This document shows positions 12,918-22,730 of a DNA stretch of 64,000 nt, one piece after another. Each line of letters begins with the position of its first letter. Within the stretch, counting starts at the first letter, position 1. The translations under genes were made by a program, and so were the position numbers. A model generated the notes under the pieces. It was not told where the DNA came from. It saw only the letters and a list, made by a program, of their open reading frames with translations, and did no database searches. This DNA comes from Whitmania pigra (Eukaryota; Annelida; Clitellata; Hirudinida; Haemopidae). Location: the NCBI GenBank assembly GCA_021613335.1, contig JAJTWR010000308.1, positions 2,568,001 through 2,632,000 of the forward strand, written 5' to 3'.

Positions 12918-13229
12918 TGTTAAACGAACGAATAAGTGAGTAATAATAATTTGCTTAAAGGAGACATTTAAATTGAGCCGTGAAATGGATGCGAAATATC
13001 TAATCTTTGTCAAATAAAAAATTCGGCTATGTTTCGTCCAAATATGCACTTTCTTAGAGTCATTGTCACGAAATTTATTCCTAACGCATGGAGATTAAGA
13101 TCCTTTCAAGATCAAACTATCATCACTTTCAAAAACTGTTATCAATACCTTCACTCGACTAAAAGCAGAATGCAACTGTCAAAGCTTTTCGGCGTTTGGG
13201 GATGATGATGATGATGATTCTCGAGGGTC
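12918..13229. other. Spacer upstream of the peptide gene
   Basis: No open frame or repeat that I can name. A GATGATGATGATGATGATT tract at about 13200-13219 sits just upstream of the TATA box at 13230. Confidence 0.4.
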
Positions 13230-13238
13230 TATAAAAAA
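13230..13238 (+). promoter_or_regulatory. TATA box of the candidate neuropeptide gene
   Basis: TATAAAAAA at 13230 places a transcription start near 13258. That is 32 bases before a GTGAGT donor at 13290, giving a short non-coding first exon. Confidence 0.55.
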
Positions 13239-13257
13239 AGGGGGTACCTTTTACCTT

Positions 13258-14190
13258 TACAGCATTCTGCATTCCAAGTCCCAAACGATGTGAGTCCTGT
13301 TCTTTCGTATAATAAAATATCAATGTATTTCGCATTTTATTGTGTAAGTACACTTTTTATTATTATTAAACTTAATCTAATGAAACAATGTAATATTTGT
13401 TTCAGTCTAGGTTTAGACAATTCTTTAGTATGAGACATACCATCATCCTGATCGTGCTGGTGACGTCATTCATGTGGCTTCGCAAAGTGCAAGCAAAACC
13501 ACCTGATTTCTTTAGATTGGGGTTTGAACAAAAACTTTTTGTATGTTTTGTCGGTTATAAATTGCTTATTCGTGTTGTGCCTATTGAATCAAAAAACGTA
13601 GGTATTACTTGTCGGCGGGACGACGACAGAAATTTTGGGCCCCTTGGCAAAACCTATGTCTATCTAGCCATAAAAAAGCAAGCCGGTTCTAAAAACCCGG
13701 TGGCTCTAAAAACTGTCGGATCTTCTCCCGCAGGTCCTGCTCGCCAGAGATAATAAATAGTTAATGATCACATATCTCTGTGGCTATTGATAGTTCATTT
13801 ATGTAGTTATGTAGTTTGCATGTCTGACGACAACATTCGAATTCTAAAAAATCGAACTATATCGTGTTCTTAACACAGTATGAGTGTTACAATTTCGGTT
13901 TACAATTTCAGGCGTGGTATCAACAAAGTGAGATCAAACGACAAATCAGACGAATTGAGCGCGTTCCTGTGTAACTACTGCGCTGCAAACACGTTCATTT
14001 CAGAATCAGATTGCAGAATGAAGCGTGCCAATGAACGAAGGAATTGTGTTTTGATGGTGATAGGTGAACTGGGGTAATATGCCATGAGGGAAGAAGCAAC
14101 TCCAAGAAAAAGTGGACATAGTTAATCCATTCATCAGTGAACAAGTAATACTTAACATTTCAGGAAATAAATCTGCACCAGCCAATTGAT
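13258..14190 (+). CDS. Candidate amidated neuropeptide precursor, luqin-like layout
   Basis: Proposed exons are about 13258-13289 (untranslated), 13406-13521 and 13912 to about 14190; coding parts are 13430-13521 and 13912-14077, 85 residues. Residues 1-22 form a signal peptide (MRHTIILIVLVTSF start, cleavage after VQA). KPPDFFRL follows at once, then Gly-Arg, an amidation and cleavage site. The rest carries Cys51, 54, 65 and 76, spaced Cx2Cx10Cx10C. Luqin/RYamide precursors also place one amidated peptide right after the signal peptide and end with two cysteines ten residues apart. The RL-amide ending is not the usual RF or RY, so membership is uncertain. The donor (GG|GTTTGA) is weak but the DOCK gene uses the same hexamer at 7216. 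AATAAA at 14166 follows the stop. Without this splice the frame runs to 13753 as a 107-residue protein. Confidence 0.5.
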
Positions 14191-15180
14191 GTTATTTTTG
14201 TTGTCATTTCACCCGTCTGTAAATAGCATGACTATTTTTTGGGCCATTATATTTATTTTGTGGAATTTGCTTGAAATCGATTTCTTCGTTATTCAAAGCG
14301 ACTGACATTTCTCTGAGTTAATTTGAACGATGTGGTTATGAATTAGATCTAGCGGTAACTGTTTATTAAGCCCAAGGCTGGGTGATAGATTGATTTTGAC
14401 ACCGTCAGCAGTCTTAACAATTACTTAAGGTAGGGGAACACAGTAAGGACCACGACCCGCGTGATTGTTAAAATCTATAAAAAAAAAGTTACTTCCATTC
14501 TAAAAATCCATTTAAAAAAATTTCATTTTACAATTTTAGACGAAAATATTAATAGTTCTGCTCCCTCTCCAAATATGCCATTGGTTTCAGTGGCATACCG
14601 CCAGAGTTTTCCAGATCCGCCCCTGGAGGAGCACGTTATGAACAGATAATGTTAGTCAGTGGTAAAATGGCCTTAAAATTGGCTATTGAATTATGTACAT
14701 TGTGCACTAACTATAGTTTTCCAATGCGTTTAAAAATAATTTCGAATGTTTAGACAACAAATAGCTGAAATACCATATAACTCGATTAAAATTTACTCGG
14801 TAAAGATATAACTAGGGGAAATAATTCACAATATTGCAAATATTTTGTAATATGTCCAATTTGATTAAATTAGGATCGTTTCAATTATCATGAAAACTTA
14901 ATTATCATGTGAAGAAGCTGAATATTATCCAGTAAACAATATTATAAAAACAAAGAGCTAAGAATGAAAATTAATCTCAAAATGGCTCTAATCAGCTAGC
15001 TGCGAATGATTTAATTAGCAATTAGTTACATGGAAGAATTTGTAACCTTCAGTAGGTTGTACGAATCCCCCGAATTATCTCAAAAGAATTCAGCAGAGGA
15101 GCATCGAAGCAGCAACTGGGAAAACTTCGCTTTCATTCTGCTTGGCTTCAGCACACTTTTCGTAAATTTTTTGCCATGTC
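14191..15180. other. Spacer without recognised genes
   Basis: AT-rich. A 62-codon frame at 14461-14649 has no features of a real gene. I see no RNA gene here. Confidence 0.4.
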
Positions 15181-15757
15181 TTCGGATTTCGAATAAGTAT
15201 TGAAGATTCAAAGGTATGAGATTGTTTTGGAATGTTTCTGAACAAATTATTTATGAAATTTCAAGAGACCAACAGCTTTTAAGTATTAATGTCTTCTGTT
15301 AGTTTAAATGATAGATAAAAAAGAAACATTACATCAAGAGAATCAAAGCAGAATTTTATGGTTCAGGATTTCAAAGAATAATTCAAATGGGCATCTTATT
15401 CAATGACACCAACGTATAATCTTTTAATGTTCTCTTAAATTCCCAATCTTAAAATCTCTTTAATACCTAAACGCCAGAAGGTCCCAGCCTTAATGTTATG
15501 CTGTGTAGGCAGAGCTTTTTTAAGACTTTCACACTTTAGTTTCTACTTCAGGGTTATTTATATATCCTTGAGCAAATATATTTCAATTTATTTGGATTCC
15601 ACTCGTCATCATACTTTGCACATATCATAATTTAAAAAAAAAATTTCGGCTAAGTTTGACGAGGTTTTTTAACAAATGCATTCAGTCTTAAATTGTGTTA
15701 AATTGCGAGAACGATTAAACAATAATTGAAATTGTGAATGTATTATTAAATTTTAGC

Positions 15758-18040
15758 ATGAGCGAGATGAATGATGCCTCGAAGGGACCACCCTCCGAAG
15801 AAAGTGATTGGGAAACAAACTCCAGCAGAGAATCCACCTTCGATGAAGGACCGGTAAGCCAACAAAACAGCAGTCTGACAGCAAAGTCAAATTTGCTTTC
15901 AACTTTGACGAAATCTTCCACAAAGGATGCCTCTCCTCCGTCCAACAACCCAGACATTGTTGAGACCCAAAGAGCGATACCGTTATCAAAGCATGCTAAA
16001 GCGATGCCGGATGGCGATGTGTTGTTTAAAAAAGTCGACGAAGTGAGCACAACTGCAAAACAGGAGAAGACATCCGTAAACACCGATGTTCCTGCGAATA
16101 AAATGACAAACAAATCCGTAGAAAAATGTAAAGCAACACGAGAACTTGAAGACTTTGTTCCTGATGTTGAGACATCTTTGCAGACGAATAAATCTCTGTC
16201 AAAGGTTCCCAATGTTTCAAGTGAAGTTGCGACAAAAGAAAACATCGCAGAAAATCGTTCATGCGTCGTCAAAAAAATAATCAAAGTGAAAAAGAAAAAA
16301 TTAAAACCCAAGATTGACATCATAGAAACATCACCTCCAGACACGGCAGTTGTTGATTCAATTGTTAGCAACCCCGGGATTGTGGCCGATTACACGGACA
16401 AATCAAAAATAGCTTCGGATGAATTTTCTTGCCTATCGAAAAGGGACAAACCACTCATACACGATGTTGTAGAAAATTATTCATCTGCAACTTTTGGAAT
16501 TAAAGAGGTTTCTCTCAAAGACCAATTTCTAACAACCTTTGATACAAAATTAAGTTCACCTGTTTTTTGCGAAGAAAAGGGGAAAGATCTTGAAAAAGAA
16601 AACATTTCTAGTCAAAATGAAAGAGGCTTTGCTGATTTTGAGAATTTGTGGAAACCTCAAACTAGGATGGAAAATGTTTGCAAAGAGTCTTCTTTCCTAA
16701 TTAATGGCGCCAATCAGAATTTGTCAAGTTTTGCTCCATATTCAGGCCATACCGAATCGAAAGCACTTGATAAATCTGAACGCAGTGATGAATTCAAGCA
16801 TAACGACACATCCAGAGGTTATTCATCATGCTCGAAGAATTTCACAGAGAACGGTGACGACGATGACATTGTTGAAAATATCACAAAATATTTAAGTAAA
16901 AAGTTTTCAAAAGACGTGGAACCAATATCAAACAAAGCTGACGATTACAACAGGGAAGATGAAAATGAGGATAGTGACAGTGAATTTTATCTTGAAAAGA
17001 ATATACTTTCGAGCAAGAAGCATAAATATAAATCCACGGATATGGAGAATGGAAAAGGTGAAGCTTTCATGGATCAAGTAAGACGCGAAAGAAATCTTAA
17101 ATCAACAAGACAAAGAAATGATTCATTGTTCCAGCCAAAAAGAAGAGGCGAAACAGACGAAAGAGTTGCAGAAAAGACGAAACATGTGAGGGCTCTGATT
17201 GATAAGCAAGTAGTTGTTGTTGACAATCTGAGGTCATCTATCCAAAGGTTTGCTGAATTAGAAACTTTGGTTAAAGATTTGAAAGCAGAAAGCTTGGAAT
17301 ATAAGGCTGACCTTGAAAACATGGAAGATCTATTCGACATAATTTACAACAAATATAAAAAAGAAACCGCCACAGCGGATGAAGCTTTAAGGATGCAAAG
17401 GAAAGAAAAGAAAACGAAGGTTAATAAAAATGACTTGAGTCACGTGCTGCGAGAATTTTTTGAAGAAGCCTTGAGTGGACGATTCGCAATGGCAGATGAA
17501 AGAACAAATAATAAAGCCGATGAACCTTTGTTTGATTTTTCAAATAATAAAAATCATAAGACAAATAAATTTCCACAAAGGAATGTTGACGTTTTCCCTT
17601 CTGAGAAAAACACTTATCCTGATTTTGAAGCAAGCAGTCTTCCAGCAACTAAGGACTTCAGCGACAAATTTCTTGCGAAATCACGACCAAGTACTTTGAA
17701 TAAACAAGCAGATGTTGGCATAGATGAACGGACAGATAAAACTTCACTTTCTGCAGAAGAATTTATTGAAAGAATTTGGAATAAATATGCCATTGTCTCT
17801 CCAAATTGGAATCAGAAAATGACTAGCAATTTATCACACCCTCAACGCGTCAGCACGCCACTTGACAAACTCACTTTTCTCCAGCTGAAGTCCGATTCTT
17901 CAGAAGGAAATGTTCCCGAACACAGAAAAGGTTTGTTGAGTAAAACCAGCAACCAGAGAGTAGGAAGAGAAAACATCCCAGTCCTCGGAACCGTTAAACC
18001 GAACACAAGCAGCGAGAGGCACAGAACAACTTTCTCTTAA
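15758..18040 (+). CDS. Unrecognised 760-residue disordered protein with a coiled coil
   Basis: A long uninterrupted frame. I take the start as ATG 15758, right after the acceptor AAATTTTAG at 15756; the next upstream ATG in frame lies in the intron. A non-coding first exon probably ends at the donor AAAG|GTATGAG near 15213. The protein is rich in Ser, Lys, Glu and Asp and looks mostly disordered. There is a basic patch KVKKKKLKPK near residue 180. Residues about 470-555 are heptad-like (VRALIDKQVVVVDNLRSSIQ, then FAELETLVKDLKAESLEYKA) and look like a coiled coil, followed by a helical stretch with HVLREFFEEALSGRF. No catalytic or membrane motif is visible. AATAAA at 18121 follows the stop by 80 bases. 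A cytoskeletal or centrosomal scaffold would fit, but I do not recognise the family. Confidence 0.8.
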   Translation: MSEMNDASKGPPSEESDWETNSSRESTFDEGPVSQQNSSLTAKSNLLSTLTKSSTKDASPPSNNPDIVETQRAIPLSKHAKAMPDGDVLFKKVDEVSTTAKQEKTSVNTDVPANKMTNKSVEKCKATRELEDFVPDVETSLQTNKSLSKVPNVSSEVATKENIAENRSCVVKKIIKVKKKKLKPKIDIIETSPPDTAVVDSIVSNPGIVADYTDKSKIASDEFSCLSKRDKPLIHDVVENYSSATFGIKEVSLKDQFLTTFDTKLSSPVFCEEKGKDLEKENISSQNERGFADFENLWKPQTRMENVCKESSFLINGANQNLSSFAPYSGHTESKALDKSERSDEFKHNDTSRGYSSCSKNFTENGDDDDIVENITKYLSKKFSKDVEPISNKADDYNREDENEDSDSEFYLEKNILSSKKHKYKSTDMENGKGEAFMDQVRRERNLKSTRQRNDSLFQPKRRGETDERVAEKTKHVRALIDKQVVVVDNLRSSIQRFAELETLVKDLKAESLEYKADLENMEDLFDIIYNKYKKETATADEALRMQRKEKKTKVNKNDLSHVLREFFEEALSGRFAMADERTNNKADEPLFDFSNNKNHKTNKFPQRNVDVFPSEKNTYPDFEASSLPATKDFSDKFLAKSRPSTLNKQADVGIDERTDKTSLSAEEFIERIWNKYAIVSPNWNQKMTSNLSHPQRVSTPLDKLTFLQLKSDSSEGNVPEHRKGLLSKTSNQRVGRENIPVLGTVKPNTSSERHRTTFS

Positions 18041-18373
18041 AAACTACGTTATATTCAATATCTAAGAATTATTTTAAATTTTTAGAAAACTTGGAACATT
18101 GTTTCGGCCTTTCAAAATTTAATAAAGCATAAGACCTTTCGTTCTGCATTATCGATATTTTTATTGGATTTTTTTAAATCTCCATCGGCGATTGTCTCAC
18201 TTAAGAAGGAGTGATTAATTTTATTTCATTTTTACTCCAAGCATTCAAAGCATTAAATTGTTATCTTGTTAATGTCTTAATTGGGCTTTTGACAAACAAT
18301 TTAATTCATCTCTTTTAATTTCCACTTTGAGCAGTAGCAAGTAGGTAAAAGTTTACTTAATAATATATAAGTA

Positions 18374-18592
18374 CAGTGGCATACCCAGAAGGGAGTGGTG
18401 GCACAATTGCTAAATAAAATAAAAATTAATGGATTAAACTATATTGTTAAATGGATTTAAACCCCGGCATATCGATATTTAACAAATATTATCGGTATAA
18501 TATTAAAAAGTAATCTCTGAAAAGTTAAAAATGTTTTAAAAATGTCTTCAATGGTTAATATTTCCACCGAAAAAATTCTGGGTGCGCCACTG
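18374..18592. mobile_element. hAT-type MITE
   Basis: Ends are CAGTGGCATACCCAGAA and, reverse complemented from the right, CAGTGGCGCACCCAGAA. Flanking 8-mers TATAAGTA and AACAAGTA agree at 6 of 8. It has no coding capacity. Confidence 0.8.
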
Positions 18593-18919
18593 AACAAGTA
18601 CAGAATAATCCACAGCATTATCGATTTTTAGACGTTCTTAACGTCAAAGCAACCTTAATTGAGACAACTGATTGGTTGATCGAACGCGACAAATTTAACC
18701 ATACTGTCGGCATGTTATAACAACTGTCGATAACATCGACACTCCTTGCAAACAGTTCTAGCAGACGAAACCATGTAGTCTGCAGTCTGTAGAGGCGAGA
18801 TCAATCGAGCAAAGCGAAGTAAACAAACTGAGCAAGTCAACGTGGGGTAATTCGCATGTGTTGTGATGTTCGGATCCCAGATGACGAATTGATGTGCTTG
18901 TTACGTCTCGGTCTCTCGA

Positions 18920-18982
18920 GCTCGAATCCGCGCTGCAGTCGTGAGAAGGGCAGCCTTAAACATAAGGCCATGCGGGCGCACA
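18920..18982 (-). mobile_element. tRNA-derived SINE, head fragment
   Basis: Minus-strand tRNA-like head with altered A box and a B-box-like GATTCGAGCTCG. The tail is missing. Confidence 0.65.
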
Positions 18983-19008
18983 ACTCCCCGAATGTGTGTT
19001 TTGGTGTA

Positions 19009-19126
19009 TTTTATTAGCGTCCATTTCATCACTAGATGATTAAGACGGTGCTACCGCAACGGGGTTTGAATCCGCGCTGCCATCGTGAGAGGCGCAGCAT
19101 TAACCGTTAGGCCACGCGGGCGCACC
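19009..19126 (-). mobile_element. tRNA-derived SINE, nearly complete
   Basis: Reading the minus strand, A box TGGCCTAACGG and B box GATTCAAACCC lie in a tRNA-like head starting GCGCCCGCG. A tail follows that ends in GGACGCTAATAAAA. This is one of the best copies in the window. Confidence 0.85.
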
Positions 19127-19146
19127 GGGCGCACACCTTTCTGATT

Positions 19147-19200
19147 ATTGATTATTTATTTATTTGATTAAAGTCCGTTGCATAATTAGGATGATTTGGA
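19147..19200 (-). mobile_element. SINE/LINE tail fragment
   Basis: Minus-strand copy of the shared tail: CCAAATCATCCTAATTATGC followed by AACGGACTTTAATCAAATAA. No head. Confidence 0.7.
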
Positions 19201-19689
19201 ATTGTTAGTTAGTGTTAACTATAGAAAAAGTAACGATATCATCATGTATCAGTGTAACAATGGGAATAAAATAATAATAAATTAAATAAAACTAAATTAA
19301 ATTTCAAGAAAGTATATATTGCTCGGCGTTGCTGTCGTTATTATTGCTCGTTGACACCATGTGTTTTTTGTGTTTTCGCTATTCTCGTGGATTATAGCCA
19401 GAGCCAAGCGAAGATCGACTCGGTTTCTACATGGCTCTTGCTTCGTACACTCGAGAAGAACTTCTGTCTCTTCTCCCGCCTTCAACCCCCTCAATAGAAG
19501 GTTTGAAAATCATCAGAGCGGTGAGAAAATTGTTATTTTCTCATGAAATATGGAGCTCTCGACGAGTTCGCTCTGAAACTCACCTCAAGTTGCAACTCTT
19601 AAGCTAAGCCTGTAGACGCCAAGCCAATTTGAAACTCGGCTTACTTAATTCAAGATCGGTTGTTAAAAAGGCTGCTCTTATAAAAAAAA

Positions 19690-22270
19690 AATAGCCTGCA
19701 CGATGGGGCGTTTGATATCTTCGTTTTGACTGAAACTTGGATACCGTGCGACGACCCTGGATGCATCATGCACAGTCTCGCTCCTGACAGCTTCATCACC
19801 GTTCATCAATACTGTGGATCTTCAAATGACAAACGCGGAGGTGACATAGCTGTCATTCACCGTCATGAATTGAAGTCCACCAACATCGGATCTTCTGCTC
19901 ATGATGAATTCGAAGGCCTCCACCTGAAGTTCAACAAGCACGAGATATCTTTCATCATCTCATCAAAATATCGTCCACCTGGTCCCGTCACATCATCTTT
20001 CATAAAAGAGTTTGAAGACCTCTGTCACGAGCTTCACTTTTAGCCCGTAACCGCTACCATAACCAACCCCAAATTCTACACCAGAAACAAGGAATTGGAA
20101 CTAAATCTTTATTTACAAGATACATATCTTAGACTAAAAACAGCTCTCATCGAGCCTATATTTACGTTGGATCTGATTATCAAATATCAGCCAATACTAA
20201 CAAATTCTACTAAAATATCAGCCAATTGAAATTCACGAAAAAAGGTCAATACACGTCTACCAGTTGATTAAACTAGTTGTCCTAAAAATAATAATCATTA
20301 TTTTAAATTACCTCCGCCTGGAGCTCAAGAATAACATTGGCTAGCTTAAACAAATAATCGATATCTAATTAAATGCACTCTCGAGCCACAAATCATCCTA
20401 TTAGTATCAAATCTGGGAGACATGTCTGGTGGTCTCAGAGACCCAGCCATGACAACATCATCGAGTTCATTTTTGCCCACAACTTACCTTTCATCATTTG
20501 CGGAAACTTCAACGCCGCTGGTTCAGGTACCATCACCGACGAACATCTAGTAAAATTGATCGACTCCCATGAACTCCTCCAACATGTAACTTCTCCAACT
20601 CACTCCAAAGGCCACATGCTTGACCTGCTCATCACCCCATCATCACACGATAGCCTTATCACAAGAAATAAATGAAGTCACCTACTCTGATCATCACCTC
20701 CTCTCCTGCAATATCTCTATTGACAAACCTCCACAAGTATCATTCATCGCCGCAGCCTTAGAAGGTCCAACTATGATGTTATTGTGGAAGAACTCTTTTG
20801 CGTCTCTGAAGAACTCCTAATCTACAATTTAAACACTTATGGCTTCACCATACAAGTCCATAAATTTCTAGAGGAGCTCCTCGACAGACACGTTCCAGTC
20901 AGAAAGTTTTCCATTCAAGTCGGTCACCAACCTAATTAACAGCTCTCTGATGAAGCAATCGAGGCAAAAAAAAGCCTGCCGGCCCTTGGAACGTCGCTAT
21001 CTTCGTCAACACAACGATGTCGACTAGCAACTCTGCAAGTCCGCCAAGATTGCCATCCTTAACTCTAGGACCTCCTCCATCAAGGAAGAACTCAAGTCTG
21101 ATGTAAATCCCCGTTCCTCCTCAACATTATGCCGACAATGAGTGCTCAAACTTGCTCAATTCTTTTAACTTTTTTCATCTCGAAGATCACCAAAATCCAC
21201 GAATCTATTGCCAACATTCTTGCCTCAGTAACTATCTCATCTTTTCCAGCCAGGCAATTCTCAGGCATCCCAATCTTAGTCTTAAAACCTGTGTTTTCGG
21301 AAGAGGTTCTCAAGCTAATTTGCTCACTGCCCAACAAGTCATCTCATCTCGATACTCTCCCCACTCCTCTTTTCTAGAAATACGTTCTGATTTTATCCCT
21401 AATCCTTTCTAAACTAGCAAACCTTTCTTTCAGCACTGGCACTTTTACATCCATCTTCAAGAGGGCCCAAGTTCCTTCTCCTCTAAAAAACCAAGCTTCG
21501 ATCCCAGTTTGCCCACCAATTGCAGATCTATCTCCAATCTCTCTACTATTTTGAAACTGCTTAAAAGACTCATTCTGTCAAGAATTCGCCTCATATCACA
21601 GCATCCTCTAATTTCTCTTCACTCCAATCTGCCTACAGACCAGTTTTCTCTACAGAAACAGCTCTTTCACATATCTTCAACAATCTCACTGACATCTATA
21701 GCAGGGGCAATTGCGCCGTGGTGGTTGACCTCGACCTCGACTTCCGTTGATATAACTTCTGCTCTTGCATGCTGCATTGTTCTCTCTCGTCTAGACTACT
21801 GTAACTCTCTTATGGCACATTTGCTTCTTTAATTCAATCCTTGCAACGCGTCCAAAACAAGCTTGCAAAGCTTATTCTCCTCAATAGCACGCCTAATAAC
21901 TGCCTGAAGAGATTGCATTGGTTGTCAATCGTATCATCTTCAAAATTGCCCTCAAGGTATATCACACTGTAGCGACATCTACTCCACCTTATCTCCATCA
22001 CCTAATAGATCGCCGCCAAACACCTGGTCATCGCTCATCGCCAACCACTCACCTTCACCAACCGGTACATAGATTATCCCTCCCAGAGTCTTTTCGTACA
22101 CCTCTCCAGATGTCTGGAACAGACTCCCTTCCACCGTCAGAGCCCAGCCATCCCTGGAGCTTTTTTAAGCGTCACCTAAAGATTCACTTTTTCAGGACTT
22201 TATGGGACAGCGAAGACACAAGGCGCCTCTGACTCTATGCACATTGTGCTTTATAAATTTATTATTATTA
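19690..22270 (+). mobile_element. CR1/L2-like non-LTR retrotransposon, decayed and deleted
   Basis: Fragments lie in order along the plus strand. Endonuclease pieces are VLTETWIPCDDPGCIMHS at 19720-20043, FIICGNFNAAGSG (degenerate GDFN motif) and YSDHHLLSCNI (SDH motif) at 20470-20720. Reverse-transcriptase pieces include SEEVLKLICSLPNKSS, a KPSFDP / NCRSISNLSTI stretch and TALSHIFNNLTDIY-like sequence near 21650. The frame then jumps from the FDT position directly to LSRLDYCNSLMAHLLL, so the catalytic YADD region is deleted. About 330 bp at 20045-20370 are foreign to the element. The 3' end has a TTATTATTATTA tract. Inactive. Confidence 0.8.
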
Positions 22271-22575
22271 AATAAGTGACTCAAATTTTTTCAAATCCTT
22301 CTTTAAATAATGTCCATACTTGCTGGATTGATAAGCATGGAAATCATCTCAGATATATTTGTATTGAGTTTAATTTCTCTCTTCGTGGCAGACTGGTCCA
22401 AACAGTCCATGAGTAAATGCCGAACATTTTCAGTTTTCTAATCTTCAATATCTGGCTTTTATCGTCCATGTGATGTTTTAAAAGAAATAGGTGTTGATTC
22501 AGAGCACATTTTCCAACCCGGAGTCTGGCCATAAGAACTCCTTCCTCCTTGAGGCAAACTCTCCGAATGTAACAA

Positions 22576-22670
22576 TGTTTTATTAACGTCCGTTGCATAG
22601 CTAGATGATTAGGACGGTGCTCCCACAGCGGGGTTCGAATCGGCGCTGCAGTCGTGAGAGGCGCATCCTT
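22576..22670 (-). mobile_element. tRNA-derived SINE, 5'-damaged
   Basis: Minus-strand copy with B box GATTCGAACCCC intact and the complete tail, but the A-box end is lost. Confidence 0.8.
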
Positions 22671-22730
22671 TATGAGGGAGCCCACCTTTCCGTATGTCTG
22701 TCTTTCACGTATTTATAGACATGGTCCATA

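Noticed and set aside
15715..16371. 218-codon antisense open frame with hydrophobic segments
   Set aside because: It lies fully opposite the coherent 760-codon gene and reflects complementary codons of Lys/Glu/Ser-rich protein.
19297..19546. Short overlapping frames between the SINE and the LINE
   Set aside because: No domain, signal or splice evidence; probably part of decayed repeat sequence.
10777..22670. tRNA genes, because of clear A and B boxes
   Set aside because: Each tRNA-like head is joined to the same unrelated tail, occurs in several copies and does not fold into a convincing complete tRNA; they are SINE heads.
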